Shown here: one piece after another, positions 45,077 to 55,258 of the stretch
Numbering within the stretch: position 1 is the first letter of the stretch
Layout of the letters: every line of letters starts with the position of its first letter
Source of the DNA: Eurosta solidaginis
Taxonomy: Eukaryota > Arthropoda > Insecta > Diptera > Tephritidae
NCBI RefSeq assembly: GCF_040869045.1
Contig: NC_090322.1
Location: forward strand, 181,535,477 to 181,599,476
Direction of reading: 5' to 3'
DNA: 64,000 nucleotides
Program-made: the position numbers and the translations under genes
Notes under the pieces: generated by a model
Databases searched by the model: none
Told to the model about the DNA's origin: nothing
Seen by the model: the letters and a program-made list of their open reading frames with translations, nothing else

Positions 45077-45734
45077 AGCTGAGTGTTTACTACAACGGAG
45101 CCTAAACGTTGAAGGAATTTAGCGTTCCCGAAATAGATCTATGCAACGAGCTTTGACAGTTGTCTAAAATTTTGGGTAGACTATACATTAAGGGACCAGG
45201 GGGAGGGGGTTGGGAGGGGTGACTCCCCTTTCTAAAAACACCACCCCACCCACAGGAGGTTTATAGTTTGATCACAATTTAATATTAAACTTACCAAAAA
45301 GATGCAAAAAAACTCAGTGAATTGAGCAAAAATGGTGCTACCAGACTTCAAAATATGTATAAATAAAAAACGACTCAATCTATTTTAATCGCGCCTTTTT
45401 TATTCCAGATTTTTTATTTTTTTTTATGAAGTAAACGTAATTTATTTTAAAAAATCGTGTTTTTTAATTACAAATTTTCTATTTTTTTATGAAATAAACA
45501 TAATTTATTAAAAAAAAAAACAATTGGCGCCGCAGGCGAAAATTGGAAATAAAATCTCCTGCGATTTTTTATTCCAAATTTTCTGTTTTTTGTAAAATAA
45601 ATAAATTGAGTTGAATGAAAAAGGTCCATTTTCTCGTTTACACTATTTAAAAATTTTTCATTCGTTGGAACAATTTAAAGCATCTGGTAGCACCATCCAA
45701 GCACTGAATTACATAAAGTGGCTGTAAGTGGCGT
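45077..45734. other. Non-coding stretch with a diverged ~90-bp repeat
   Basis: Between 45370 and 45610 three degenerate units of the form 'attccaaattttctatttttttatgaaataaac' recur, separated by A-rich blocks. A G-rich patch lies at 45196-45225. No gene recognised. Confidence 0.4.
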
Positions 45735-46345
45735 CTTTTGATACCTCACCCGAAAATCTTGGTCCAACTTTAGGGTGGGTACCGTAAACTGCACTATTAC
45801 CTAAAAATGGTGTGTGCCCACTATTCATCGCAACCGATTCAGCTATAGGTTATACACAGCCATACAGCAGAGGTTTGTGTCTCCGCTTTTCGGTACAACA
45901 TGTTATGTAAGTAGTTAGTTGCCGCTAGACGAAGCAAAATTGTATCTCTGTCCGGAGATATTTGCAGTTGAAGTTGGCGATTTTCATGTGGTTGTTGTTG
46001 TGTTAGTACCAACAAAAAAAATTGTGCATCACCGTGGCGGCAGCCACGGTTATACCACACACCCGGACTTCGCATGGCGTAGCCCAGGGTTATTTTTTAT
46101 AAGCGCGAAGTCCGCCAACGCAGAAAGGTGTTCTGCGCAAAAATACTATGGATCCCACCCCCGGTTTCAGAGGGACCCGCTGGTCTTTGTTCGGTTTTTC
46201 GTTAATATCTTTTGAACGGGTAAAAAGAGTTAACTTCCGCTTTCGGATTCTTGATCTAGACGTGAATACGCGTCTTTTGATACCTCACTCGAAAATTTTG
46301 GCCCAAATTTCGGTGGGACCGTAGACTGCACTATTACCCAAAAAT
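45735..46345. mobile_element. GGTAATAG-family MITE, rearranged copies
   Basis: Two right-end segments in the same direction (about 45735-45803 and 46270-46345, both 'gcgtcttttgatacctcac...ctattacc') bracket the family's internal hairpin CACCGTGGCGGCAGCCACGG near 46030 and the 'cagttgaagttggcgattttcatg' block. The copies are tandemly or partly arranged, not a single clean element. Confidence 0.6.
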
Positions 46346-47231
46346 CAATAAAAACCCCTAGTTAACATTTTTTTAGGCAAAATTTTAGATTAGCAACCCA
46401 CGATTTCGGGGTAAAACTTGGTATCAAATGAAAGAGGGAGTTGTCCTGATCACAAATATATATATTTTAAAGTGCGCAAACTTATAATTTAAAAGTTATT
46501 TGTTGTTAAAGTTTGCAAATTTAGCAAATTTCTATAGCACTTTAAATTACAAATTACATATCTTTCAAAACCTTAATCCACATACATATGTATATAAATT
46601 GGCAACGATAAACTTAAATTGCATTTTTGTATATTTCACATTTCATTTTTGCATTGTTTTTACTTATTATAAATGTTTTTATTAAATCAATCGCGCTTTT
46701 GTAGCAACATGCACATTTATATATATATATATATTTTATTGATGACATTACAAAGCTGTGCTGCCACATAAACAAAAAAAAAACAAATATAAATATTACC
46801 TTACCACCTTTCAGTTAATAAAGAAAAAGGAAAATATATATTTTTACTACTACGGCCGAAGGCCGCCTATGCAGAAAGGTGTTCTACGCAGAATTACTGT
46901 GCATGGCGCAGCCGGTGTTGGATCGGCTAACATAACAATAAACATAAGAGTTATAAGGTAATATCAGCTCGCCCACGAATGCAAAAAAGAGCTTTTTCAA
47001 ATGTTTGGTAAATAAAGGCTAGAAAAGTCAAAGATATATATACATCAGATGAAAGGTATTTTTACAAGTTATTTTTCGATTCATCTCTTGTTCCGTTTTT
47101 TAGATGTGGCAGCACAGATTTGTAATGTCATAAAATATATATACGTATACACATATAAAAGTTGTATAGAAATTTGCAAATTTCAACAACAAATAACTTT
47201 TAAATTATAAGTTTGCGCACTTTAAAATATA

Positions 47232-47805
47232 AGTTAACCCGTTGTGGGTTTAAAACTTAAAAAAAATTATTTTTTTGCCGGCTTATGCCGGTGTTTTTCA
47301 CTTTATTACTTTTACATGAGAAGAATACAACTGAAATACAACTGAACTTCAACTGCGCTTAAAACTATATTAGTATGGCTTTTTATTAATTCTTAACGAC
47401 GGCCCAATTGCAGCGGCGTCGTATCGTTGTTGGTATTTTCATATGTTGCAGTGGTATCGTTTCACTGCCAATGTTCCCATCCGCTGGTGACGCGCGGTTG
47501 ACGTTTGTTGGATGCTCGTATAGAAATATGAAGCTAAGGTATGCGCAGTACTGGCAGTGTGAACTATGTTCCCACGGAGCGGTAGTGAGGCATCAGCATT
47601 TATTTCATATGCATGCGCTTTTGTAACTGGAGTGAAGAATGCAGGTGGCTTATGTTGTTGATATCATATCACCAGTAATGTTCCCATGATGTGAATATGC
47701 TTAGTCAGCGTTTATCGCATTCTCGTGTGCTGCGATGTGACTTAGAGAATGCAGGCAACCCACTATGTGAATGTTTGTGAAGTTTGAATGTGTGTGGTGT
47801 TAACT
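47232..47805 (-). repeat. 3' LTR of the errantivirus
   Basis: 574 bp, AGTTAAC to GTTAACT. No difference from the 5' LTR was noticed on reading. Confidence 0.95.
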
Positions 47806-47817
47806 CCTCCCCTCTTA
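47806..47817 (-). promoter_or_regulatory. Errantivirus polypurine tract
   Basis: The sense strand reads AAGAGGGGAGG directly before the 3' LTR and overlaps the env stop region. Confidence 0.85.
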
Positions 47818-49386
47818 AAGACGGTTGTCCTCGATCGTCTGAAAAATTTGAAAAGTCCTTACTTCGGGTACTGGGACTTGGACTTGCCTGGTTGTTTCTT
47901 GGCTCTGGCTGCCTTGAGTGATTGATTGTAATGGTTGCTCTATAGGTTTATTTGTTTTTTTACTGCAGTGCCTCCTTAGGCTGGCAATGACAAGGATAAC
48001 TAGGATTATGGTAATCCCTGAGAATATTCGGTTGGCCGTGTTTTCTGTTTGGAGGGACTGGATTTTTATAGTGTTGTTCAGGTGTAACTCGCTAAGGGCT
48101 TCGAGTGACAAAAGTTTGGTGAAGCTCTCCTCCCTTGGATTTGGCTGTGCTATTGCTGGCATCACCCTTAAAGGAGGTGTTTCGAAATTCCTATAAGTTC
48201 TGCCGTTAGCTATTACCGTCTCATTTTTGAAGTTCAGTATATAGGTGCCATTTATTTTGCGCATATCTCCGCTGATACTTATATTGCCATGGTAATCGTT
48301 AAGGAATAGTATTCCTGGGGCAATTAGCTCGTCTCTTGGTATGTGGTGGCAATTTATCATTGGGCACGAAGAATTAAGGCTTTTAATTAGGTTAGTTATA
48401 CAAAAGTCATTTTTTAAATCTAACAATTCGTCTTGCTTACAAATGCTAATTGAGTTATATTTTTTACAACTAGTTTTTATTCCGAATATTTCTTCTTTAT
48501 TTTGAATAATATTATTAAATTTTAAATTAATCATTATATCTTTTTTTATTACTGATTTTATAATAAAATTGTTATAAATTACTTCTGTAGTTAATGGAAT
48601 TTTCAAGACATACAAAATAGAAGTTGAGTTGCTTAATACGCTAATTTCGGCTAATTCTAGAGCCTCTTCCATTGTGTTGAAGGGCATATTTTCCTTATTA
48701 AACTCCTTAATGGATATTTCAATTTCTTTCCTATTCAAAATCATGGAATTTATAATACCTAATCTAGCCCATTGTATGGCATATTTTATGTTAATTATTT
48801 CTTCTTTTATAAGCCTAATTTTATTTTGTAAATTTAAAGCGATTTCGTTTACAATTACCTCTTCGTTCTGAAAGGTACTTAATATATCGTTAGTGATTTT
48901 CGTTAGATTATTTATCTGCTGCTTAAAAGCATTGTTTATATAATATTGCTTATTATTATTGTTAATTAGTTTTTCTAAATTACCATTTATCATAATTAGG
49001 TCGTCATGATCTGGGTTTCCTGCCAGGTATTTCCAGGCAGTGCCAAGGATATCTAGGGATCTTCTTTGTCTGGGACTATGAGGAGGCTCTACGATTTCCA
49101 ACATTTCAATAGCTTGTTGGGCCTCGTGTTGCAAGGTGGGATAAATAGGATTTCCGGTGGTTAAAACTTTGTCTATCATCTCAGTAATGTTTTGCAGAAC
49201 TTGACGGTAGACTGCGGTATCAATGATGTGGATAAAGTTAAGGGTGCCATCCTTGATTTTTGAGAAACCATTATCGATGGTTATTAGGTGGGATGAGGAA
49301 TAGTCGTGAATTTGGACTTCTCCCTGGGTAGTGCAGGCGAGTAGGCTGGAGAGAAAAAAAAATAAAAATTTTGGGGATACGACCAT
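47815..49386 (-). CDS. env: Errantivirus envelope glycoprotein (F-like)
   Basis: 523 residues from ATG 49386. By family this is a membrane fusion glycoprotein related to baculovirus F proteins, probably made from a spliced RNA. It shows an N-terminal hydrophobic signal (residues about 5-22), a furin-type basic site RQRR at 106-109 followed by a fusion-peptide-like segment, many N-glycosylation sequons, one transmembrane helix at about 453-470, and a 53-residue tail. No lesion is visible. The stop lies 10 bp before the 3' LTR. Confidence 0.9.
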   Translation of the reverse strand: MVVSPKFLFFFLSSLLACTTQGEVQIHDYSSSHLITIDNGFSKIKDGTLNFIHIIDTAVYRQVLQNITEMIDKVLTTGNPIYPTLQHEAQQAIEMLEIVEPPHSPRQRRSLDILGTAWKYLAGNPDHDDLIMINGNLEKLINNNNKQYYINNAFKQQINNLTKITNDILSTFQNEEVIVNEIALNLQNKIRLIKEEIINIKYAIQWARLGIINSMILNRKEIEISIKEFNKENMPFNTMEEALELAEISVLSNSTSILYVLKIPLTTEVIYNNFIIKSVIKKDIMINLKFNNIIQNKEEIFGIKTSCKKYNSISICKQDELLDLKNDFCITNLIKSLNSSCPMINCHHIPRDELIAPGILFLNDYHGNISISGDMRKINGTYILNFKNETVIANGRTYRNFETPPLRVMPAIAQPNPREESFTKLLSLEALSELHLNNTIKIQSLQTENTANRIFSGITIILVILVIASLRRHCSKKTNKPIEQPLQSITQGSQSQETTRQVQVPVPEVRTFQIFQTIEDNRL

Positions 49387-49529
49387 TTTATGAAATTTCC
49401 TTACTCTATTTATTCGAAGTTTTGTGAAATTTATTTGTTAAATCGTTCGCCCATGGCGTGTTAATCGATGGAAAATTCGTTACATGGAGGTAAGATAAGA
49501 AATGAGAAAAAGTGATTTTTCTTCTTTTA

Positions 49530-49531
<2 letters not shown>

Positions 49532-49561
<30 letters not shown>
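49532..49561. repeat. Poly-T tract between pol and env
   Basis: About 29 T bases (poly-A in the sense strand) in the 187-bp gap between the pol stop and the env start. Confidence 0.85.
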
Positions 49562-49573
49562 GTTATATTTTTA

Positions 49574-52500
49574 TCAGCTCCTTATCAGCCCTTTGTGCAC
49601 CGTCTTCCCTGATTGGGTTATGACTGTGGAGTTCCTGTCTTCTCTGACGACCTCCTTCCTGTACCTGGGTGTAAGCTTATTGCCTACTCTTTTGTTTATT
49701 CTGACATAGATGATGTCATTGGGACTGTAAATTTTGAAGATTGATCTTTTTTTATTGTGGAATTCTAAATCTTTTATTTGTTTTTCAGCTAAGTTTTTTA
49801 TGTTTTCTTGCCTGTGGTTTTCCAATTGTTCGGGGTCGGTACTTACAGTCCTTCCGAAAAATACTTCTATTGGTTTTCTCTTAATTGTCGAATGGATGGA
49901 ATAATTGTACTTGCAGAGTGATCTGTTAAGTAGATCTTCGAAGCTATCGTGCGTCCTTTCACTTTTCACGCATCGCATTATTTCTGAAAGGGTGGAATGG
50001 AAGCGTTCAACCTGGCCGTTGACAGTACTGGTGTAAGGGGGTGTCTTGTAAATCTCTATTCCGTATTGGTTTTCGAGCATAAAGGTTATGGTTACAGAGT
50101 TTAAGGATTTTTCGTTATCAATAACGATTTTTTCTGGGATACCAAAAGAGGTTAGCAATTCTTGAAGGGGTTGTTTTATATCCTCTGTCGCCCTTGATCT
50201 AAGTACTTTCGCTTGGGCGTATTTAGAGAATTTGTCGATGGCTGTGAGGATAACCTTATTGTTTGTGTGATATATATCGATATGGACAATGTGTCCTGGG
50301 TAATTGGGAATTGGGGTTGCTTGTATGATTGGGGCAGTCGGATGTCTTTCGTACTTATTTTCATTGCATATTTTGCATTGTTTTGTGATTCTTTTTATTT
50401 TAGCAGTCATTTGCGGGAAATAGCATTTATCTAAAAGCTGTTTTTTATTTTCTATTGCATTTCGATGAGCTCTATTATGCTCCTTTATGATTTCTGTTTC
50501 TTGTTCCGCTTCGTTCAAGATATCCTTTATGAATTTGCGGGTATAGAGTACTCTGTATCTGCTAAAATGAGTTTGGTAGATTGTTTGGATTTTGCCCAGA
50601 ATGCCATCTTCGGTTCTTATGCAGTTTGTTGTTGAAGGATTTAAGTATCGTTTAAGTAGGGTGGTGAGAGTTTCCTCCGTAAAATCTCTTTCGATTATGA
50701 TATGACGGTGGTAGGTGGGGAAAATTATCTTAAATTGGTATGAAGGAATTTCTCCTACTGAAATAAAAATTTGGTTCTTGAATGCATTGATGGGTGCATC
50801 GGTGTAGGGAATAAGGGTTTGACCTGAACTTTCGTCGCTGTGTTGGGTGGGTGTCAATGAATTTATTTCTTGTGGTGGTCTAGAAAGTGCGTCCGCTACG
50901 ACGTTTGTGTGGCCGGGCTTGTATTTGATCTCATAGTTGTACTCCTCCAAGATGGCTTTCCATCTCTTCAGTTTGCTATTGTTGTTCTTGTTGCTGAGGG
51001 CATATGTAAGAGGTTGGTGGTCTGTGAAGATTTTGACTACGGCAGGGCCGTAAAGATAGCTTCTCAAAGATTTGAGGGCCCAAATGATGGCTAACATTTC
51101 CTTCTCATTTGTTGCGTAGTTTTCCTCGGCCTTTGATAGGGTTCTAGATATGAATAGAATTGGTTTATTATCTTGTTCAAGCACTGCTCCTATTGCGTAA
51201 TTGGAGGCGTCGGTAGTTAGATGGAATTCTTTACCAAAATTGGGGTATTGTAACATCACGTCGTTGGACGTAAGCGTCCTTTTTATTTTATTGAAGGCGT
51301 CTATTGCTTCGCTGTTCATGGTTATTGCTGTTTTTGCGGATAAATGTTTACTCATTCGTCCTTCCTCCCCTCTTAAGATGAGAGTAAGAGGTTTTGCTAT
51401 TTTGGCGTAGTCCCTAATGAAACGTCTGTAAAACCCAGACATTCCTAGGAAAGATCTGAGGTCCTTTAGTGTTTTTGGTATAGGTACCTTTTCTATTGCT
51501 TCAATCTTTAATGGATTTGCTCTAATGCCGTCTGCAGTGACTATGAATCCTAAAAATTCTACTTCCTGCGCGAAGAATTTGCATTTGTCTAGCTGGATTT
51601 TCATATTGGCTTGCTCTAGTGTATCGAAAATTATTTGTAAGGATTTAGCATGGTCTTGTTCTGTCTTGCTGAAAATTATGATATCGTCTATGTAGACGTA
51701 ACACAACTTCCCTATATGTTGCCGTAGTATATCGTCGAGGGTGCGTTGGAAAATTGATGGTGCGTTTTTCAGTCCAAAAGGGAGTCTAGTAAATTCATAT
51801 TTTGCGTTGTTTATGGAAAATGCGGTTTTTTCGATATCTGATTCTTTCAGGGGTATTTGGTGGAATCCGCTTTTCAGATCGATGACGGAAAAGAACCTAT
51901 TACGTCCTAGTTGCGCTAGTACTTCGTTTATTTCGGGGATGGGGTACCTGTCTGCAATAGTAACCGAGTTGAGCTTCCTGTAGTCAATTACTAGCCTGTA
52001 TTGTTTATTTCCTGCAGAGTCTGGTTTCTTGTTAACGATCCAAACGGGGGAATTATAGGGGGAGTGAGATGGTCGTATAATCCCATCTTCGACAAGTTTA
52101 TTGACCTGTTTTTCAACCTCATTTTTTAGAGACATTGGATAAGGGTAATATTTGGTGTAAATTGGAGAGTCGTTTGTTGTACGGATTTCGCCGACGATTC
52201 TAGTGGTGTATGTTAGTTTTTTATCGGGTTCGGCGAATAATGTGGGGAACTGTTGCACTAAATTCCCGATAATGACTTTTTGTTCTGGATTCATATGTTC
52301 AGTTTTTATTTCTATGTTGTTCACTGACTTAGAAATTTGTTGCTTAATGGGGACTTTTATTTTGTTTTCTATAAGCATGTAGTCGTTAGAGGTGTAAATA
52401 ACAGCTTTCAGTTGTTTTAAGCTGTCGTTGCCAATTATGGTGTGAAAGGATTTCAGGGTTGGTAGGATAAAGAACTTTAGCTTTTTATCTCCAAGGCCAA

Positions 52501-52789
52501 AAAGGTTAAGTTCGGTATGATGTGATACCCTTATTTTTCCGCCTACGGAGTTTGCAAAGAACACGCTGTCATTTGGTTTAGGGTTTGTAACTAACGCGGG
52601 CTGAATGTAATTTTTGTTTGAACCAGTGTCGATAAGGAATTTAAGTATTCTGCCATCGCTTGTTTTACATTCAAAGTAAGGAAGCGATGAGGGAGTTAAT
52701 CTAAAAAATGAACGTCCACGTATTCGTTTGCGTCGTCTTGGCGATACTGGTGCTCCTGTTGTTCGTAAGTGTTGTAGTAGTCCTGCCAT
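49574..52789 (-). CDS. pol: Errantivirus Pol (protease-RT-RNase H-integrase)
   Basis: A 1071-codon frame, made as Gag-Pol by -1 frameshifting, so the ATG at 52789 need not be used. Domains: aspartic protease (DTG at residues 54-56); RT (about 200-400, catalytic YIDD at 366-369, with 'RLPFGLKNAP' before it); RNase H ('TTDAS' at 525-529, 'FTDHQPL' at 588-594); integrase with the HHCC zinc site (H771, H775, C805, C808) and the D838, D891, E928 triad. All key residues are present and the frame has no lesion. Closest in plan to gypsy/17.6/ZAM-type elements. Confidence 0.95.
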   Translation of the reverse strand: MAGLLQHLRTTGAPVSPRRRKRIRGRSFFRLTPSSLPYFECKTSDGRILKFLIDTGSNKNYIQPALVTNPKPNDSVFFANSVGGKIRVSHHTELNLFGLGDKKLKFFILPTLKSFHTIIGNDSLKQLKAVIYTSNDYMLIENKIKVPIKQQISKSVNNIEIKTEHMNPEQKVIIGNLVQQFPTLFAEPDKKLTYTTRIVGEIRTTNDSPIYTKYYPYPMSLKNEVEKQVNKLVEDGIIRPSHSPYNSPVWIVNKKPDSAGNKQYRLVIDYRKLNSVTIADRYPIPEINEVLAQLGRNRFFSVIDLKSGFHQIPLKESDIEKTAFSINNAKYEFTRLPFGLKNAPSIFQRTLDDILRQHIGKLCYVYIDDIIIFSKTEQDHAKSLQIIFDTLEQANMKIQLDKCKFFAQEVEFLGFIVTADGIRANPLKIEAIEKVPIPKTLKDLRSFLGMSGFYRRFIRDYAKIAKPLTLILRGEEGRMSKHLSAKTAITMNSEAIDAFNKIKRTLTSNDVMLQYPNFGKEFHLTTDASNYAIGAVLEQDNKPILFISRTLSKAEENYATNEKEMLAIIWALKSLRSYLYGPAVVKIFTDHQPLTYALSNKNNNSKLKRWKAILEEYNYEIKYKPGHTNVVADALSRPPQEINSLTPTQHSDESSGQTLIPYTDAPINAFKNQIFISVGEIPSYQFKIIFPTYHRHIIIERDFTEETLTTLLKRYLNPSTTNCIRTEDGILGKIQTIYQTHFSRYRVLYTRKFIKDILNEAEQETEIIKEHNRAHRNAIENKKQLLDKCYFPQMTAKIKRITKQCKICNENKYERHPTAPIIQATPIPNYPGHIVHIDIYHTNNKVILTAIDKFSKYAQAKVLRSRATEDIKQPLQELLTSFGIPEKIVIDNEKSLNSVTITFMLENQYGIEIYKTPPYTSTVNGQVERFHSTLSEIMRCVKSERTHDSFEDLLNRSLCKYNYSIHSTIKRKPIEVFFGRTVSTDPEQLENHRQENIKNLAEKQIKDLEFHNKKRSIFKIYSPNDIIYVRINKRVGNKLTPRYRKEVVREDRNSTVITQSGKTVHKGLIRS

Positions 52790-54162
52790 GATTGTTCCTC
52801 GCTCTCCGGATCGTATGTGTTGGTGTCGCCTTCGTATTGGCCGGAGTCGGTTGTGGTGGAATCGGGGGTTGGAGAAATATGGTTTACACGTTGAACTTTG
52901 TTTGGGAAATTCCTAATATGTTGATGGGATTGCGTGGGCGGTGGTCGTTTCGACGTAGCATTGTTGTCGTTAGGTCTGTTGATGTAGTTAACATTCCTCG
53001 TTTTCAGCGACTGGTCTACTTCCATTGGTACCGGCGGCTTTGGCTGAGTTGGTCTTGGAGGTGGTTTATTGTTAAGAGGTCTACCAGGAGGTACACCTTG
53101 CTCATAGTAGTACTGAGGATAGGGCTGTCGGTATATGTGTTGTTGGTATATGGGTTGTTGATATGAGGTATGCTGGAACTGTGGGGGGAACTGTATCATG
53201 GGAGGGGTTGGTTGAGGTATGTGGGCGAGCTGTGGGTAGAAGGGATGATTTCCGTGTTGGAACTTCCTTGCGGGAATAGAAGGTTTTTGGTGGGTGTCGA
53301 ATGGGGTTGAAGGTGAACTCAGTATCTTCGGAAAGCTATATTGGTTGTTAGCATGTATGGACCTAAAGTTTTGGTTTTCTAATTTAGTGCATAAATGTAA
53401 TGCTTCGGGTAAGTCTGCAGGTTCTTTCATGCCGAGAAGCCTGGAGAGGTCACCTGATAATCCTCTTACGAAGGTATCTAGTGCTTTATCGCGATATGTA
53501 TTGGTGAGTACACGCATTGCTTCGTCGTTAATTTCCATACAGGAAATTTTATTGAGGATGAGAGATAGGTGCTTGTAAACTTCTGCGTAAAACTCCTGTA
53601 CCGACTTCCGTCCTTGGATGAGACAGGTCATTTGGTACTCGAGGGTGCTGAGATCCCTCTTGTCGGCGTAGTGCGTTGTAAGACAACGCGAAATTGCCTT
53701 CCAATTGAGCGGGGTGTTGTATGCTTCGAGCGCGGCATCTGCACCACCGACAATTTTGTTTCTGATAATGTTCAGGATACCAAAATACCTTGGAGTACCC
53801 ACACTGGGTTCGTAAATTTTTAGTACTCTTTCTACGCTCTTCTTCCAACTACTGAACTCAGTAGGGTTTCCACTGAACTCTCTTAGGGAACGGACGACGT
53901 CAGGGATTTTGTCCATGTCGGAAATGCTATTTCTGAACCTCTCGTCAATTGTCTGATCAGTTAGCAAAGGGGGTTGAGCACTGATTCTGGTCAGGACTGA
54001 AGCGTCGGTCTGAAGGATTTCGGCTAGGGTGCTTCTTACAACTTCCCTAAATTCCTCGGTCGTTGTTACGACTTGGGGAGGGGAAAGGTTTGCAGGTGCT
54101 GTTGAGGCAGCTGTTGCTCCTGTATTTAGGAGTGGAGGCCTAAGTATATTATTCTGAGCCAT
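52696..54162 (-). CDS. gag: Errantivirus Gag
   Basis: 488 residues from ATG 54162 (an earlier in-frame ATG at 54171 is possible). Structural protein of the particle. The N-terminal half has the capsid-type helical region; the C-terminal third is proline-, glutamine- and asparagine-rich. No CCHC knuckle is present, as is usual for errantivirus Gag. The last codons overlap pol by 94 bp and contain the slippery heptamer at 52702-52708. No stop or frameshift lesion seen. Confidence 0.88.
   Translation of the reverse strand: MAQNNILRPPLLNTGATAASTAPANLSPPQVVTTTEEFREVVRSTLAEILQTDASVLTRISAQPPLLTDQTIDERFRNSISDMDKIPDVVRSLREFSGNPTEFSSWKKSVERVLKIYEPSVGTPRYFGILNIIRNKIVGGADAALEAYNTPLNWKAISRCLTTHYADKRDLSTLEYQMTCLIQGRKSVQEFYAEVYKHLSLILNKISCMEINDEAMRVLTNTYRDKALDTFVRGLSGDLSRLLGMKEPADLPEALHLCTKLENQNFRSIHANNQYSFPKILSSPSTPFDTHQKPSIPARKFQHGNHPFYPQLAHIPQPTPPMIQFPPQFQHTSYQQPIYQQHIYRQPYPQYYYEQGVPPGRPLNNKPPPRPTQPKPPVPMEVDQSLKTRNVNYINRPNDNNATSKRPPPTQSHQHIRNFPNKVQRVNHISPTPDSTTTDSGQYEGDTNTYDPESEEQSWQDYYNTYEQQEHQYRQDDANEYVDVHFLD
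52702..52708 (-). promoter_or_regulatory. -1 ribosomal frameshift heptamer TTTTTTA
   Basis: On the sense strand T TTT TTA is in the Gag frame two codons before the Gag stop. A -1 slip enters the pol frame directly upstream of the protease. It fits the X XXY YYZ rule. Confidence 0.8.
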
Positions 54163-54565
54163 TTTTCTCATTCGCTTACCAACCTCGCAAGTTAGTAAAA
54201 ACAAAAATTATTTAACGATAGCAGTTCACTTTCACTTTCACTTCACTTAACTTAGTTCTATCTTTATTGGTTAACTATATATTACTCTAATTTAATTATT
54301 TCTTACATTAGTCCCACGGCGTAGAGGGTTTTTGGTCCTTTTTGCATCTTTTCTCGATAGTTATAGAAATTCTCTGCTACTCTGGTTCCCTCGATGCGCA
54401 CTCTGCGTGGGTGCGTGACTTTCTTCTACTGAAGCTATTCACTTGTGGATTCCCGTTGTCGCGATGAGTTTTCCGCGAATCTGTTTGCGAGGCACTGCTT
54501 TAGGGCCTTTTGGAGCGTTAAATTCGCGGGGCACTACTTTAGGGCCTTTTAACTCGCGACTGGGC

Positions 54566-54577
54566 CGTTGGGCGCCA
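54566..54577 (-). promoter_or_regulatory. Errantivirus primer-binding site
   Basis: The sense strand reads TGGCGCCCAACG, with its first T being the last LTR base. This is the lysine-tRNA type site used by gypsy-group elements. Confidence 0.85.
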
Positions 54578-55150
54578 GTTAACCCGTTGTGGGTTTAAAA
54601 CTTAAAAAAAATTATTTTTTTGCCGGCTTATGCCGGTGTTTTTCACTTTATTACTTTTACATGAGAAGAATACAACTGAAATACAACTGAACTTCAACTG
54701 CGCTTAAAACTATATTAGTATGGCTTTTTATTAATTCTTAACGACGGCCCAATTGCAGCGGCGTCGTATCGTTGTTGGTATTTTCATATGTTGCAGTGGT
54801 ATCGTTTCACTGCCAATGTTCCCATCCGCTGGTGACGCGCGGTTGACGTTTGTTGGATGCTCGTATAGAAATATGAAGCTAAGGTATGCGCAGTACTGGC
54901 AGTGTGAACTATGTTCCCACGGAGCGGTAGTGAGGCATCAGCATTTATTTCATATGCATGCGCTTTTGTAACTGGAGTGAAGAATGCAGGTGGCTTATGT
55001 TGTTGATATCATATCACCAGTAATGTTCCCATGATGTGAATATGCTTAGTCAGCGTTTATCGCATTCTCGTGTGCTGCGATGTGACTTAGAGAATGCAGG
55101 CAACCCACTATGTGAATGTTTGTGAAGTTTGAATGTGTGTGGTGTTAACT
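54577..55150 (-). repeat. 5' LTR of the errantivirus
   Basis: 574 bp, paired with 47232-47805 and apparently identical to it. It carries a 72-codon open frame that is present in both LTRs and is not taken as a gene. Confidence 0.95.
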
Positions 55151-55258
55151 TATATATATTTGTGATCGGGAGAACTCCCTCTTTCATTTGATACCAAGTT
55201 AAACCCCGAACTCGGTGGGTGCTAATCTAAATCGCTGCCTTTTTTTAAGGCTGTTTAC

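Larger units (their letters stand above)
47232..55150 (-). mobile_element. Errantivirus (gypsy-group endogenous retrovirus of insects), structurally complete
   Basis: A 7.9 kb element with two 574-bp LTRs of identical length (AGTTAAC...GTTAACT ends), a primer-binding site, gag, pol and env in order on the minus strand, and a polypurine tract. The 4-bp duplication TATA (47228-47231 and 55151-55154) matches the alternating purine-pyrimidine target preference of gypsy. All three ORFs are uninterrupted. No LTR difference was found on reading, so insertion is very recent. Confidence 0.93.
46366..55258. mobile_element. Terminal-inverted-repeat element hosting the errantivirus
   Basis: The left arm (about 46366-46530) and the right arm (47160-47231 plus 55155-55258) are inverted copies over about 150 bp ('gattagca.ccca', 'acttggtatcaaatgaaag', 'aaagtgcgcaaacttataat'). 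The errantivirus sits inside the right arm at a TATA site. The interior 46531-47160 has no transposase; it includes a (TA)n run near 46720 and a MITE scrap at 46850-46935. Without the virus the element is about 0.97 kb. Confidence 0.65.

Noticed and set aside
45919..46215. 98-codon frame resembling one at 10139-10429
   Set aside because: The shared residues come from MITE DNA common to both loci ('CPEIFAVEVGDFHVV'), and other copies do not keep the frame.
47408..47626. 72-codon open frame found twice (also at 54753-54971)
   Set aside because: Both lie at the same place in the two errantivirus LTRs, so the duplication is the LTR itself. No domain or coding signature.
51201..51410. Short plus-strand frames across 47900-53900
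   Set aside because: All are antisense shadows of the errantivirus gag, pol and env ORFs.
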